DNA from: Pseudomonadota bacterium
GTDB lineage: Bacteria; Pseudomonadota; Gammaproteobacteria; Burkholderiales; Rhodocyclaceae
Length of the DNA stretch: 64,000 nt
Assembly: GCA_018262095.1 (NCBI GenBank)
Contig: JAGTRW010000012.1
Span: 1-64,000 of the forward strand
Direction of reading: 5' to 3'
The notes under the pieces were generated by a model that worked only from the letters and a program-made list of their open reading frames with translations, was not told the DNA's origin and did not search any database. Position numbers and translations under genes: made by a program. Below are positions 8,979 through 19,169 of this stretch, one piece after another (position 1 is the stretch's first letter; the number at the start of each line of letters is the position of its first letter).

Positions 8979-11716
8979 GTCCTTTTCTCCACCGCAGTGA
9001 ACGCGTGCTGCTTGCCTGCCTTGAGCAGTTGCTCACCGTCCATGAAGCCGTAGAGCTCGATCAGCTTGGCCACCAGCCCGGTCCATCCGGTTTGATGGCT
9101 GGCACCGAGTCCGGCGCCGTTGTCGCCGTGGAAATACTCGTAAAAGAGGATGTGGTCGCGCCACTGCGGATCGTTCTGGAACTTCTCGGTTCCGCCATAG
9201 ACCGCTCGCCGGCCATTATCGTCGCGCGTGAAGATCCGCGTGAGCCGCTTTGCGATCTCCTGGCTCACCTCGAAGAGGTTCATCATCTTGCCCGACCCGG
9301 TCGGGCATTCGATCTTGAAGTTGTCGCCATAATACGTGTAGAAATTGAGCAGCGACCGGATGATCAAGGCATTGACCGGCATCCAGACCGGGCCGCGCCA
9401 GTTGGAGTTGCCGCCGAACATGCCGCTGTTCGATTCGCCCGGCAGGTAATCGACGCGGAACTCCTGGCCCTGCACGCGGAAGACGTAGGGATGCTGCTGG
9501 TGATACTTGGACAGCGAGCGGATGCCGTAGGGGCTCAGGAACTCGTTCTCGTCGAGCATCTTGGTGAGTATCCGGCGCAGCCGATCCGGGGTGACCATGG
9601 CCATGATGCCGCGATCGGCGACGCCCAGATGGCCCGGGCCAGTCGGGTGAATCGTTTCCATGAGCTCGGGAATTCGGCGCAGCCGCTCCTGCATGTGCGT
9701 CATCACGCGCGGCAGGCGGTCGCGCTGCCACTGTTCGATGACCGTCGTGGCGCACAGCGGCAGCAGTCCGACCATCGAGCGCACCTTGAGCCGTGTCGCG
9801 CTGCCGTCGGGCAGGCGCAGCAGGTCGTAGTAAAAACCGTCCTCCTCGTCCCACATGCTGTCGGCGCCGGAACGGTTCATCGCCGCAGCGATGTAATAGA
9901 AGTGCTCGGCGAACTTGAGCACCATGTCCTCGTAGGCCGGGTCGTCGGCGGCGAGTTCGACCGCGAGCTCGAGCATGTTCTGGCTAAAGAGCGCCATCCA
10001 CGCCGTGCCGTCGGCCTGCTCGAGGTGCCCGCCGGTCGGTAGCGGCGCGCTGCGGTCGAAGACGCTGATGTTGTCGAGGCCGAGAAAGCCGCCCTCGAAA
10101 ACGTTCTTGCCGAAGCGGTCCTTGCGGTTGACCCACCAGGTGAAGTTGAGCAGCAGCTTGTTGAACGTCAACTTGAGGAAGTCGAGGTCCATTGAGCCGT
10201 GCAGCGCCTGCTCGGTGCGGTGCAGAAACAGCGTCGCGAAGGCATGGACCGGCGGGTTGACGTCGCTGAAGTTCCACTCGTAGGCGGGCATCTGGCCGCT
10301 TGGATGAAGATAGTCGCCACGCAGCATCAGCTTCATTTGATGCTTGGCGAAGTCGGGGTCGACGATCGATAGCGGCAGCGTGTGAAAAGCCAGGTCCCAA
10401 GCCGCGTACCAGGGGTATTCCCACTTGTCGGGCATCGAGATGACGTCTTCGTTGAGCATGTGGAACCACTCCGAATTGCGGCCATTGCGATAGCCCGAAT
10501 GCAGCGGATTCGAATTGTGTTCGTCGAGCCAGTTGTCGCCGTCGAAGAAGAAGAACTGCTTGCTCCACAACATGCCGGCGAGCGCCTGGCGCATCACGCT
10601 GGCCTGATCCGGGGTGAGCGACGGCGGTGTCAGCGAGCGGTAGAAGTCGTCGGCCTCCTGCTGGCGGATGGCGAAGGTCTCGTCAAAGGGTTTGCCGAAG
10701 GCGGCCGCCTTGCCTCGCTTGCTGGCGGCGCTCTTGCCGGCAAGGCGCAAGCGTACGCTCTTCGACTGTCCGGCTTCGACGTTGAGGCGATAGTGCGCAG
10801 CGACCTTGGTTCCATGCTGCTCGGGATTGACTGCCGCCTGACGGCCTTCGACGATGCAGTCGTTGATGCCGTCCTTGACGTAGCGGTTGTCGTTGGTCTG
10901 GCCGGGGAAAAGCCGCGCGTGGTTCGTTTCGTTTTCGGTAAACAGCAGCGGGACGTCGCCTTCGCAGCACAGCACGAATTCGCCGAGCAGCGGATGCGAC
11001 GCGGCAACCGCGCTTGTTCCTGAAGCCGCGTTGATCTGCTTGACGATCGGCTTCTTCTCGGTGCGGTTAGATTGGGCGATCCACGGTGCCCAGTCGTTGC
11101 GGAACCAGAGCGTCGGCAAGAGATGAAGTTCGGCCGCGTCGGGCCCGCGGTTGGCGACCGTGATCTGCATCAGCAGGTCATCGGGCCCGTCTTTGGCGTA
11201 CTCGACGAAGACGTCGAAATAGCGGTCTTCGTTGAAAACGCCGGTGTCGAGCAACTCATATTCCATCTCGTTGCGGCTGCGACGAGCGTTGGTGTCGACC
11301 AGGTCGGCGTACGGATACGCCGCCTGCGGGTACTTGTAGAGGTACTTCATGTACGAGTGGGTCGGTGTGCTGTCGAGGTAGAAGTAGTATTCCTTGACGT
11401 CCTCGCCGTGATTGCCTTCGCTGTTGGTCAGGCCGAACAAGCGCTCCTTGAGGATCGCGTCCTTGCCGTTCCACAAGGCCAGCGCCAAGCAGAGGTGCTG
11501 CTTGTCGTCGGAGATGCCGGCCAAGCCGTCCTCGCCCCAGCGGTAAGCGCGCGATCGCGCATGATCGTGGGTGAAGAAATTCCAGGCGTCGCCGCCCTCG
11601 CTGTAGTCCTCGCGCACCGTTCCCCATTGCCGCTCACTGAGGTAGGGGCCCCACTGTTTCCAGGCAATGTTTTGCTCGCGAGCCTCGTCAAGTCTGAGCT
11701 GTTCAGTGGTTTTCAT
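8975..11716 (-). CDS. GH63/MGH1-like glucosidase
   Basis: A 913-residue protein of the mannosyl-oligosaccharide-glucosidase-like group (GH63 clan, six-hairpin barrel), the size of bacterial homologues. The N-terminal half is beta-rich. The C-terminal half carries (alpha/alpha)6-type segments such as [29 protein letters not shown] and [10 protein letters not shown] near the end. The ATG at 11716 follows AAAGGAAA. No signal peptide is visible, so a cytoplasmic alpha-glycosidase acting on storage or compatible-solute sugars is inferred. It is translationally coupled to the GH13 gene and lies 118 bp from ackA on the same strand. Confidence 0.87.
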   Translation of the reverse strand: MKTTEQLRLDEAREQNIAWKQWGPYLSERQWGTVREDYSEGGDAWNFFTHDHARSRAYRWGEDGLAGISDDKQHLCLALALWNGKDAILKERLFGLTNSEGNHGEDVKEYYFYLDSTPTHSYMKYLYKYPQAAYPYADLVDTNARRSRNEMEYELLDTGVFNEDRYFDVFVEYAKDGPDDLLMQITVANRGPDAAELHLLPTLWFRNDWAPWIAQSNRTEKKPIVKQINAASGTSAVAASHPLLGEFVLCCEGDVPLLFTENETNHARLFPGQTNDNRYVKDGINDCIVEGRQAAVNPEQHGTKVAAHYRLNVEAGQSKSVRLRLAGKSAASKRGKAAAFGKPFDETFAIRQQEADDFYRSLTPPSLTPDQASVMRQALAGMLWSKQFFFFDGDNWLDEHNSNPLHSGYRNGRNSEWFHMLNEDVISMPDKWEYPWYAAWDLAFHTLPLSIVDPDFAKHQMKLMLRGDYLHPSGQMPAYEWNFSDVNPPVHAFATLFLHRTEQALHGSMDLDFLKLTFNKLLLNFTWWVNRKDRFGKNVFEGGFLGLDNISVFDRSAPLPTGGHLEQADGTAWMALFSQNMLELAVELAADDPAYEDMVLKFAEHFYYIAAAMNRSGADSMWDEEDGFYYDLLRLPDGSATRLKVRSMVGLLPLCATTVIEQWQRDRLPRVMTHMQERLRRIPELMETIHPTGPGHLGVADRGIMAMVTPDRLRRILTKMLDENEFLSPYGIRSLSKYHQQHPYVFRVQGQEFRVDYLPGESNSGMFGGNSNWRGPVWMPVNALIIRSLLNFYTYYGDNFKIECPTGSGKMMNLFEVSQEIAKRLTRIFTRDDNGRRAVYGGTEKFQNDPQWRDHILFYEYFHGDNGAGLGASHQTGWTGLVAKLIELYGFMDGEQLLKAGKQHAFTAVEKRT

Positions 11717-11834
11717 TGGTTTTCCTTTCTGTCTAGCAATTCAAGTCCGAAAGAGCGGAAGCGCCAAATTCAAGAAGAGACGGGTAAGCAGCGCGGTGGC
11801 CGGAGCGGCATATCAGCGGCGATGAGCGCATTCC

Positions 11835-13022
11835 CTAGCGCACAGAACCAAGACTCTGCCGCGTATGCCGGGCGATCATCAACTCTTCGTTGGTCGGGAT
11901 CACCCAGGCAGCAATTTTGCTGTTTGCGGTGCTGATGCGCGGGCCGTCGGCAGCGTTGGCGAGCGCATCGAGTTCGACGCCGAGCCAGGCGGCGGTGCGG
12001 CAGACCTGTTCGCGGATCGGCGCGGCGTGCTCGCCGATGCCGCCGGTGAAGATCAGCGCATCGACTCCGCCCAGCGCTGCGGCGAGCGAGCCGAGTTCGC
12101 GGCCAATCCGGTAGACGAACAGGTCCACCGCGAATCTCGCTTTCGGCTCGTCCGAATCGAGCAGGCTGCGCATGTCGCTCGAAACGCCCGAGACCCCGAG
12201 CAGTCCCGACTGTTGGTAAAGCAGTTTCTCGATGGCGCGCGCATCCATCTTGAGCTCATCGATCAGATAGAGAACGACGCCCGGGTCGAGGTTGCCGCAG
12301 CGGGTGCCCATCGGCAATCCGTCGAGCGCGGTGAAGCCCATGGTGCTGGCGACGCTGCGGCCACCGTGCAGCGCACACATGCTGGCACCGTTGCCCAGGT
12401 GCAACGCCACGACGCGCCCACGCGCGGCGTGCGCGTCATGCTCGGCGATCGCCGACGCGATGTACTCGTAGGAGAGACCGTGGAAGCCATAGCGCCGGAC
12501 GCCGCGCGCGGTAATCTCGCTCGGCAGCGCAAAGGCCTGGGCGAGTGCTGACTGGGTATGATGGAAGGCGGTGTCGAAGCAGGCGATCTGGGGTAGTTCC
12601 GGGCGATTGGCGAGCAGCAGACGGATCGGCTTGAGGTTGTGCGGCTGATGCAGCGGCGCCAGCGGGATCAGTTTCTCCAGGTCGCCGACGATCGCCGGCG
12701 TCAGGCGTACCGGCGCGGCGTAGTCGATGCCGCCGTGCACCACGCGGTGGCCGACGGCGGCCAGCCGGTGTTCGCCGAGCTGCTGGCGCAGAAAATCGGC
12801 GAGGAAGTTGATGGCGCCGTCGTGGCCGAGCCTTTCCCCCGCACCCCACTGCTTTTCGCCGATGACGGCGCCGGCCACGTCGCTGGCTTTGAACCGCGCA
12901 GCGGTGTAGAGGCCTTCGAGTTGTCCGCCGAAAAACAAGTCGAGCGACTCGCCATGTTCCAGAAAAAGCGAGAACTTGACGCTCGACGAACCGGCGTTGA
13001 GAACCAGAATCGCGTCGCTCAT
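11835..13022 (-). CDS. ackA: Acetate kinase
   Basis: A 395-residue acetate kinase: acetate + ATP to acetyl phosphate + ADP, reversible. Signatures are L-N-A-G-S-S-S-V-K-F near the N-terminus, C-F-D-T-A-F-H, R-R-Y-G-F-H-G-L-S and H-L-G-N-G-A-S. The frame stays open upstream to 14009, but that extension is only the shadow of the overlapping phosphotransacetylase gene; the true ATG at 13022 begins conserved sequence and shares one base with the upstream stop (TGATG). Together the two genes form a substrate-level phosphorylation or overflow pathway. Confidence 0.95.
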   Translation of the reverse strand: MSDAILVLNAGSSSVKFSLFLEHGESLDLFFGGQLEGLYTAARFKASDVAGAVIGEKQWGAGERLGHDGAINFLADFLRQQLGEHRLAAVGHRVVHGGIDYAAPVRLTPAIVGDLEKLIPLAPLHQPHNLKPIRLLLANRPELPQIACFDTAFHHTQSALAQAFALPSEITARGVRRYGFHGLSYEYIASAIAEHDAHAARGRVVALHLGNGASMCALHGGRSVASTMGFTALDGLPMGTRCGNLDPGVVLYLIDELKMDARAIEKLLYQQSGLLGVSGVSSDMRSLLDSDEPKARFAVDLFVYRIGRELGSLAAALGGVDALIFTGGIGEHAAPIREQVCRTAAWLGVELDALANAADGPRISTANSKIAAWVIPTNEELMIARHTRQSLGSVR

Positions 13023-13963
13023 CACAGCACCGCCTTGCCGGCGTTTGCGCGCCGGGCCTGCGCGACCAGCACGGCCACCGCACACGACGCCAGCCGGGTC
13101 ATCACCGAGTCGGCGCGGCTGGTCAGGATGATCGGCACGCGGGCGCCGAGAACGATTCCGGCGGCGTCGGCGTCGGCCATGAACGACAGGCTCTTGGCCA
13201 GCATATTGCCGGCTTCGAGGTCTGGGGCGAGCAGGATGTCGGCCATTCCGGCGACCGGCGAGTCGATCTTCTTGATCTTCGCTGCCGCGAGGTCGATGGC
13301 ATTGTCGAGCGCCAACGGACCGTCGAGGATGCCGCCAGTGATCTGTTTGCGGTCGGCCATCTTGCACAAAGCGGCGGCATCGACCGTCGACGGTACGTCG
13401 GGATTGACCGTTTCCATCGCCGACAGGATCGCCACCTTCGGCAGCGCAAAGCCCAGCGCATGCGCGAGGTCGATGGCGTTCTGCACGATGTGCTTCTTGT
13501 CTTCGAGCGTCGGGAAGATGTTGATCGCCGCGTCGGTGACGATGATCGCCCGATCCAGGCTCGGTACGTCCATGATGAAGGCGTGGCTGATGCGCCGCCC
13601 GGTGCGCAGGCCGGTCGCGCTGCGCACCACGGCGCCCATCAGTTCGTCGGTATGCAGGCTGCCCTTCATCAGCATCTGCGCGCGGCCCTCGCGCGCCAGC
13701 TGTACGGCCATTTCCGCCGCGGCCTGACTGTGCGGTGCGTCGACCAGTTCGTAGCTGGAGATGTCGAGCTTGAACTCGGCGGCAACGGTTCCGATGCGCT
13801 CGCGCGGGCCGACCAGGATCGGCTGCAGCAGGCCCATTTGAGCGGCTTCGACCGCGCCTCTGAGCGAGCTTTCGTCGCACGGATGGGCGACGGCGGTGGC
13901 GACCGGGGCCAGCGTCTGGCAACGGGCGATCAGGCGTTCGTATTTCTCGTGTTTGCGTTCCAT
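13022..13963 (-). CDS. Phosphate acetyl/butyryltransferase family protein
   Basis: A 313-residue short-form phosphotransacylase of the Pta/Ptb family, without the N-terminal P-loop domain of long Pta. It exchanges phosphate for CoA on acetyl-CoA or a short acyl-CoA. Family-like segments include L-M-K-G-S-L-H-T, the N-P-D-V-P-S-T region and a D-G-P-L-A-L-D-N-A segment. A GAGGGGGAG ribosome binding site precedes the ATG at 13963. It overlaps ackA by one base, so acetyl phosphate is the most likely product. Many similar genes are annotated bifunctional enoyl-CoA hydratase/phosphate acetyltransferase, but no hydratase domain is present here. Confidence 0.88.
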   Translation of the reverse strand: MERKHEKYERLIARCQTLAPVATAVAHPCDESSLRGAVEAAQMGLLQPILVGPRERIGTVAAEFKLDISSYELVDAPHSQAAAEMAVQLAREGRAQMLMKGSLHTDELMGAVVRSATGLRTGRRISHAFIMDVPSLDRAIIVTDAAINIFPTLEDKKHIVQNAIDLAHALGFALPKVAILSAMETVNPDVPSTVDAAALCKMADRKQITGGILDGPLALDNAIDLAAAKIKKIDSPVAGMADILLAPDLEAGNMLAKSLSFMADADAAGIVLGARVPIILTSRADSVMTRLASCAVAVLVAQARRANAGKAVL

Positions 13964-14287
13964 CGCTCCCCCTCGGTGTCGATGCTGCCGTCTGCAAATG
14001 GTCGCTCAACGCTAGCGCGTTCGCTCAGACGAAGACATACCGACATCGTTGTATTCCCATTACCGTAATCCCTGCGGTCAATCGGCAACGATGGGCAGGC
14101 TCAGCCAAGGGCTTGGGCGGCAATGCAGCGGAAGATGAGGATGGAACGGCGACTCTCGCCGATATTCAAAGGCTGGCGGCGATTGCCGTGCACGACGCGG
14201 AACGCTTCAGGTCGTGGGGGTTACGGGCAGCTTTGATCGCATGGGCCTGGCGGTCCTGTGTTCAACAGACCACCAGGCCTTGTCCGG
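13964..14287. other. Intergenic region between pta-like gene and alaC
   Basis: About 320 bp without a convincing gene. Near the alaC end it holds an imperfect hairpin (14244-14279). The rest should contain the promoter of the pta-ackA pair reading leftward; no clear -35/-10 pair was recognised. Confidence 0.5.
14244..14279 (-). terminator. Possible terminator hairpin after alaC
   Basis: The arms GGCCTGG and GGTC pair with GACC and CCAGGCC, with single-base bulges on both sides. It starts 9 bp past the alaC stop. There is no T-run on the alaC strand, so it may be a processing or stabilising hairpin, not an intrinsic terminator. Confidence 0.4.
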
Positions 14288-15652
14288 CTATCGGCTCGAC
14301 TTGTGGTCGGCGCCCAGCTCAGGCGCCAGGTCAGCGTCGATGTTCTCACGCAGCATGGTCTTGATGCCGCGTACGGCTTGCCGGATTCGCGACTCGTTCT
14401 CGATCAGCGCGAAGCGCACGTAATCGTCGCCGTACTCGCCGAAACCGACCCCCGGCGAAACGCAGACCTTGGCTTTTTCGAGCAAGAGCTTGGCGAACTC
14501 GAGCGAGCCGAGATGGCGGTAGGCTTCGGGAATCAGCGCCCAAATGTACATCGCCGCTTTCGGCGATTCGACCATCCACCCGGCCTCGTGCAGTCCTTTG
14601 ACCAGCACGTCGCGACGCTGCTGATACTGCGCGCAGATGTCGCGTACGCACTGCTGGTCGCCCTCGAGTGCGGCGATCGCGGCGACCTGGACGGGAGTGA
14701 AACTGCCGTAGTCGTGGTAGCTCTTGATTCGCGCCAGCGCGGCGACCAGCTCCTTGTTGCCGACCATGAAGCCGATGCGCCAGCCGGCCATGTTGTAGCT
14801 TTTGGAGAGCGTGAAAAACTCGACGGCGACCTCGCGCGCCCCCGCAACCTGCATGATCGACGGCGCTTTGTAGCCGTCGAAGACGATGTCGGCGTAGGCC
14901 AGATCGTGTACCACCAGGATGTTGTGTTGCTTGGCCAGCTCGACGACGCGTTCGAAGAACTCGAGTTCGACGCATTGCGCGGTCGGGTTCGACGGAAAGC
15001 CGAGAATCATCATCTTCGGCTTGGGGTAGCTCTCGCGGATCGCGCGTTCGAGTTCGGCGAAAAAATCGACGCCGGGACTCATTCGCACCGAACGGATGTG
15101 GGCGCCGGCGATCACCGCGCCGTAGATGTGGATCGGGTAGCTCGGATTGGGCACCAGCACCGTGTCCTCGCGGTCGAGCGTGGCGAGCATCAGATGCGCC
15201 AGCCCCTCTTTCGAGCCGATGGTGACGATGGCCTCGGAATCGGGGTCGAAGTCGACCTGGTAGCGATCCTTGTACCAGCGCGTGATCGCGCGGCGCAGGC
15301 GGGGAATTCCCTTGGACGTCGAGTAGCCGTGGGTGTCCGGGCGTTTGACCACCTCGGTCAGCTTGTCGACGATGTGCTGCGGCGTCGGCCCGTCGGGGTT
15401 GCCCATCGACAGGTCGATGATGTCTTCGCCGCGCCGCCGCGCCGCCATCTTGAGTTCGGCGGTGATGTTGAAGACGTAAGGCGGCAAGCGTTCGATGCGC
15501 GTAAAGCGGCGCGGAGTGGACGCAGACGCGGACGCAGAAGCGGACGCAGAAGCGGACGCAGAAACGGGCGCCGCAACGGATGGTGCGGCGGACGAAGCAG
15601 CAGCGGGTGAAACGGAAGGTGAAACCGAGGGTACAGCAGGGGATTGAGACAT
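14288..15652 (-). CDS. alaC: AlaC-type pyridoxal-phosphate aminotransferase
   Basis: A 454-residue class I/II aminotransferase resembling AlaC, which makes alanine from pyruvate with glutamate as amino donor. Core signatures: [10 protein letters not shown] near the N-terminus of the domain, [15 protein letters not shown] and the PLP-lysine motif [10 protein letters not shown]. The ATG at 15652 is the first good start. It makes a protein with an extra N-terminal stretch of about 45 residues, almost only Ser, Ala, Pro and Val, including a run of alternating Ser-Ala at about 31-45 encoded by a tandem DNA repeat. AlaC homologues normally lack this stretch. A later start is possible, but no ATG lies between the repeat and the domain. 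Confidence 0.88.
   Translation of the reverse strand: MSQSPAVPSVSPSVSPAAASSAAPSVAAPVSASASASASASASASTPRRFTRIERLPPYVFNITAELKMAARRRGEDIIDLSMGNPDGPTPQHIVDKLTEVVKRPDTHGYSTSKGIPRLRRAITRWYKDRYQVDFDPDSEAIVTIGSKEGLAHLMLATLDREDTVLVPNPSYPIHIYGAVIAGAHIRSVRMSPGVDFFAELERAIRESYPKPKMMILGFPSNPTAQCVELEFFERVVELAKQHNILVVHDLAYADIVFDGYKAPSIMQVAGAREVAVEFFTLSKSYNMAGWRIGFMVGNKELVAALARIKSYHDYGSFTPVQVAAIAALEGDQQCVRDICAQYQQRRDVLVKGLHEAGWMVESPKAAMYIWALIPEAYRHLGSLEFAKLLLEKAKVCVSPGVGFGEYGDDYVRFALIENESRIRQAVRGIKTMLRENIDADLAPELGADHKSSR
15518..15565. repeat. Four tandem 12-bp units in the alaC N-terminus
   Basis: Four adjacent copies of the unit GGACGCAGAAGC (first and last with one or two changes) occupy 48 bp. On the coding strand each unit adds two Ser-Ala pairs in frame, so changes in copy number would lengthen or shorten the protein without breaking it. 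Confidence 0.9.
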
Positions 15653-15843
15653 GATTTTATCTTTCACGTAAGCGCCCGGAACCGTCCGAGCGACGTTGGA
15701 AATAGAATTGTCATCGAGGCGAGACAAGCTTTCCGGCATCGATACTATGCAAAATATCGATCTGCCGCAATGGACGAGCGGCAGAAAGGCGTTCTGGCCG
15801 CTCGGCTGGGCTAAGCGCGCTCAAGTTTTACCGTTGCCACGAA

Positions 15844-16428
15844 CTAAAGCATCTGCGCGACCGTTTCGAACGGCAAGCGCGGACCGCGCGGGCGGTTGCC
15901 AGAGGAATCGCCATAGCCGAGATTGCAGACAAAGTTCGCCTTCCATTGACCGTCGGGAAAGAATTCGGCATTGATCTTGGCCGCATCGAATCCGCTCATC
16001 GGCCCGCAATCGAGGCCCAGAAGCCGGGCAGCGATGATCAGGTAGGCGCCCTGCAGACTGCTGTTGCGAAACGCGGTGCTTTCGGCGAGCGCCGAATTGG
16101 CTTCGTACATCGGCTTGGCATCGTAGGCGGGGAACTGCGTCGGCAGATGATCAAAGAACCGGGTGTCCTGCGCAATGATGATGGTCACCGGCGCCGCCAG
16201 CGTCTTTTCCTGATTTCCCGGCGAAAGCGCCGGCATCAGGCGTTGCCGCGACGCTGCGGTGCGCAGGAAGACGAAGCGCGCCGGCTGCGAATTCATCGAC
16301 GTCGGCCCCCAGCGCAGCAAGTCGTAGAGTTGGTGCAGCGTGTCGTCGCTGACCGGCTGGCCGGTGAATTTGTTGGCCGTATGCGCACCGATAAAGGCCT
16401 GATCCAGGCCGGATTGATTGATCGTCAT
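15844..16428 (-). CDS. RutE-like nitroreductase family protein
   Basis: A 194-residue flavin-dependent nitroreductase closest in pattern to RutE (malonic semialdehyde reductase of uracil breakdown). Shared segments are L-L-R-W-G-P-T-S-M-N-S-Q-P-A-R, S-P-G-N-Q-E-K-T-L-A-A-P-V, A-F-R-N-S-S-L-Q-G-A-Y-L and L-G-L-D-C-G-P-M-S-G-F-D. The ATG at 16428 follows GAAAGGAAG. No other rut genes are nearby, and its partner is a DoxX gene 40 bp upstream, so a general quinone or nitro-compound reductase is at least as likely as a uracil pathway role. The divergent LysR at 17104 probably regulates both. Confidence 0.87.
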   Translation of the reverse strand: MTINQSGLDQAFIGAHTANKFTGQPVSDDTLHQLYDLLRWGPTSMNSQPARFVFLRTAASRQRLMPALSPGNQEKTLAAPVTIIIAQDTRFFDHLPTQFPAYDAKPMYEANSALAESTAFRNSSLQGAYLIIAARLLGLDCGPMSGFDAAKINAEFFPDGQWKANFVCNLGYGDSSGNRPRGPRLPFETVAQML

Positions 16429-16468
16429 CGTCTTCCTTTCGTGGGTACCCACGGCTGTTTCAAGCCAA

Positions 16469-16903
16469 TCAGGCGAGTTTTGGGGAAAGCAGAAAACTGC
16501 GGCCGAACTGCCGGCGCTCATCGCGCCACGCGTTTGCCGCCAGGATCAGCGAAAGGGCGCACCAGAAAACGTTGTATTCGATTCCACCGAGATTCCACAA
16601 CCAGACCGCACCTTTGGTGCTTAGCACCGCCTGCGTGGCGCCAGCCAGGACTGCCGCCGAGAGCAGTCCGCTCCATTTTGTCAGGATTCCGAAAACCAGG
16701 CCGATGGCGGCAGTGGTTTCGGCAATCAGCGCCAGGACCACGATCGGCATCGCCGGGCTGAAACCCGCTTTGGCGAAAAACGCCGCCGCGCCATCCATCC
16801 CGTTGAGCTTGAACAAGATATGCGGAACGAAGAGCAAGCCGCACAGGATGCGGATGACGACAATCGGATCAGTCAGGTCAAAACGCGGTTTGGACTCGGG
16901 CAT
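16469..16903 (-). CDS. DoxX family membrane protein
   Basis: A 144-residue inner-membrane protein with about four hydrophobic helices, matching the DoxX family in size and pattern (I-R-I-L-C-G-L-L-F-V-P-H, then F-A-K-A-G-F near residue 45). The start at 16903 follows AAGGAG; an upstream in-frame extension has no support. DoxX proteins are linked to redox and detoxification functions, often beside reductases. Here it is followed by a RutE-like reductase, and a LysR gene is divergent across an AT-rich 200 bp spacer. Confidence 0.87.
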   Translation of the reverse strand: MPESKPRFDLTDPIVVIRILCGLLFVPHILFKLNGMDGAAAFFAKAGFSPAMPIVVLALIAETTAAIGLVFGILTKWSGLLSAAVLAGATQAVLSTKGAVWLWNLGGIEYNVFWCALSLILAANAWRDERRQFGRSFLLSPKLA

Positions 16904-17103
16904 TGGGTACTCCTTGAACGGGGATGATGTGAATGTTTTCGACGGCTGGAACAACTTGTTTTACATGTCCCCATACTATTGATTATTTTGTATTTGATAA
17001 ACAGGGTGAAAATTGATAGTTTGTTTCTCGTTTGTTGATAATTCGGGTGTTGCGGGACGTTAGTTTCGCGTGGCACCGCCTTGCCTCCAGGAGATCCGCG
17101 CGC

Positions 17104-18030
17104 ATGGATACGCTCAAAAGCATGAGAGTCTTCGCGACGGTCGTGGCTACTGGCAGCTTCGCTGCCGCCGCAGCGCGACTCGACATTTCTCGGGCGATGG
17201 CTTCCAAATATGTCCTCTATCTTGAGGAGCGCCTTGGCACGCGCTTATTGCAGCGGACAACGCGCAAGTTGGGGCTCACCGACTCGGGAACGGCGTATTA
17301 CGAGCGCTGCGCGCAGATCCTCGAGGAGATTGAAGAAGCCGAGTCCGGCGCCGTCAATCTCTCAGCGACCCCGCGCGGAATACTGCGCCTGACGATGCCT
17401 GTTTCGTTCAGCGTAAGGCACATCGGCCCACTGATCACGCGCTACCTCGAAAAATTTCCCGAGGTCCAGATCGACGCGGTCTTGAGCGATCGTCGCATCG
17501 ACTTGATCGAGGAAGGGCTGGATCTGGCCTTGCGCGTCGGTCCCTCGCCCGACCCCGGTCTCATCGCGCGTCGGCTGGCCGCCGACCGTCTGGTGATCTG
17601 TGCGGCGCCGGCGTATCTGGATCGTTGCGGAAGGCCGACGCGGCCGCAAGATCTCGCAGCGCATAACTGCGTGCTCTATTCCTACTCGGCGGCGGGCAGC
17701 GAGTGGAAAATGACCGGGCCGGACGGAGAGCATTCAGTGAAAGTTGGCGGCAACATGCGGGCCAATAACGGCGACTTGCTCAATCAGGTCGTGCTCAGTG
17801 GGGGCGGCCTGATGTGTCAGCCGGAATTCCTCGTCGGAGAGGATCTGCGCGCCGGCCGCCTGGAGGAGGTGCTCAAAGAGTACCGCTGCGAATCGCTCGG
17901 AATCTATGCCGTCTTTCCGAGCCGCAAGCATCTGCCGGCCAAGACCCGTACCTTCGTCGACTTTCTGGTCGAGCACCTCGCTTACTCGCACGCGGCCGGA
18001 CAGAACCCCGGCGTTCCGCGCCGCGGATGA
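17104..18030 (+). CDS. LysR family transcriptional regulator
   Basis: A 308-residue LysR regulator. The N-terminal winged helix-turn-helix is clear (M-R-V-F-A-T-V-V-A-T-G-S-F-A-A-A-A, then R-L-G-T-R-L-L-Q-R-T-T-R), followed by the substrate-binding domain. The ATG at 17104 begins conserved sequence; the upstream in-frame ATG is in the AT-rich spacer. It is divergent from the doxX/nitroreductase pair, the classic arrangement for a LysR controlling its neighbour, so that pair is the inferred target. The effector cannot be predicted. Confidence 0.92.
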   Translation: MDTLKSMRVFATVVATGSFAAAAARLDISRAMASKYVLYLEERLGTRLLQRTTRKLGLTDSGTAYYERCAQILEEIEEAESGAVNLSATPRGILRLTMPVSFSVRHIGPLITRYLEKFPEVQIDAVLSDRRIDLIEEGLDLALRVGPSPDPGLIARRLAADRLVICAAPAYLDRCGRPTRPQDLAAHNCVLYSYSAAGSEWKMTGPDGEHSVKVGGNMRANNGDLLNQVVLSGGGLMCQPEFLVGEDLRAGRLEEVLKEYRCESLGIYAVFPSRKHLPAKTRTFVDFLVEHLAYSHAAGQNPGVPRRG

Positions 18031-18105
18031 ATCAGCCGATCAGATCGTCGTCACTAGTGTTTTTGCGCGTGCCTATCGACGATCTTTGCCGACGTAAAAA
18101 GCCCG

Positions 18106-19005
18106 TCACCACGACGGCCCGAGTTGGGAAAAATGCGCCGTCAAGAAATCGATCAGCGCGCGCACCTTGGCCGAGACGTGCTTGCGCGTTGGATATACGG
18201 CGTAGATTCCCAGATTGCGCGCGCGATATTCGGGCATCAACTCGACCAGCGTTCCTTCTGACAAATCCTTGCCGACCAGGAATGTCGGCTGCAGGATGAT
18301 TCCCTGGTTGGCCAACGCGGCGGCACGGCAGGTGTCGCCATTGTTGGTGTGGATGCACGGCTTGGTCTTGACGTTCACCGGTCCCTCGGGACCGACAAAT
18401 CGCCACTCGTCCTTGGTCGATGAATAGCTGTAGGCGATCACCGCATGCTGCGCCAACTCGCTGGGGTGCTTGGGCAAGCCGTGTGCTTCGAGATATTGCG
18501 GCGAGGCGCACAAAACGATGCGCGTGCTCGCCAGTTTCTTGCTGACCAGCGTCGAGCTTTCGAGCGACGCGATGCGGATGGCCACGTCATAGCCTTCTTC
18601 GACCAGATCGACCAAGCGGTCGGCCAGCGTGATGTCGAGGGTGACCTGCGGATTTTGTTCCCTGAACAGTCCCCACAGCGGTGCCAGGTGAATAATGCCG
18701 AAGGTGAATGGCGCGTTGATCCGCAACAAGCCGCTGGCGGCCTTGCTGCGTGACGTGATTTCTTCCTCAGCTTCCTGCAGCTCAGCGAGCAATTCTTTGC
18801 TGCGCGCGTAAAAGACCTGGCCTTCATCGGTCAAGGAAAGCCGCCGCGTCGTCCGATGCAGCAGGCGTACGCCCAACCGGGTCTCCATCTCGACCACATA
18901 GCGCGACACCGCAGCCTTCGACATTTCCAGCGCGTCCGCCGCTTTGACGAAGCTGCCCGCGTCGACCACCGCATTGAAGGTCTTCATTTCAAGGAATCGG
19001 TCCAC
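18106..19005 (-). CDS. LysR family transcriptional regulator
   Basis: A 299-residue LysR protein of the CrgA/AaeR-like group: helix-turn-helix at residues 17-37 and R-L-G-V-R-L-L-H-R-T-T-R-R-L-S after it, then a type 2 periplasmic-binding-like effector domain. The start is a GTG at 19005 with AGGATA before it; the next in-frame ATG is six codons later. It is convergent with the preceding LysR gene and has no obvious divergent partner, because a tRNA cluster lies upstream. Targets and effector are unknown. Confidence 0.9.
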   Translation of the reverse strand: MDRFLEMKTFNAVVDAGSFVKAADALEMSKAAVSRYVVEMETRLGVRLLHRTTRRLSLTDEGQVFYARSKELLAELQEAEEEITSRSKAASGLLRINAPFTFGIIHLAPLWGLFREQNPQVTLDITLADRLVDLVEEGYDVAIRIASLESSTLVSKKLASTRIVLCASPQYLEAHGLPKHPSELAQHAVIAYSYSSTKDEWRFVGPEGPVNVKTKPCIHTNNGDTCRAAALANQGIILQPTFLVGKDLSEGTLVELMPEYRARNLGIYAVYPTRKHVSAKVRALIDFLTAHFSQLGPSW

Positions 19006-19117
19006 ACTATCCTGCCAGTCGAAGCAATAATTCGAGATTCTATTCGTTTGTCGCGAAATACCTAAGCAATAAGCTTGATTCCACGTACAGGGAAACGTCG
19101 AGCGGTCAAACCCATAG

Positions 19118-19161
19118 CAAAACGCCCTGTGATCTCGTGGTTCGCACGAAATGACAGGGCG
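19118..19161 (-). terminator. Intrinsic terminator of the tRNA-Ala-Glu-Asp operon
   Basis: The arms CGCCCTGT and ACAGGGCG (19123-19161) extend inward through a nearly paired CGTG/CACG segment and are followed on the minus strand by a TTTT tract. It begins 9 bp after tRNA-Asp, as expected for an intrinsic terminator of the tRNA operon. Confidence 0.85.
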
Positions 19162-19169
19162 CTATATGT

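Noticed and set aside
11835-14009. A 724-residue fusion of an unknown N-terminus with acetate kinase
   Set aside because: The upstream 329 residues are the out-of-frame translation of the phosphotransacetylase gene; acetate kinase starts at 13022.
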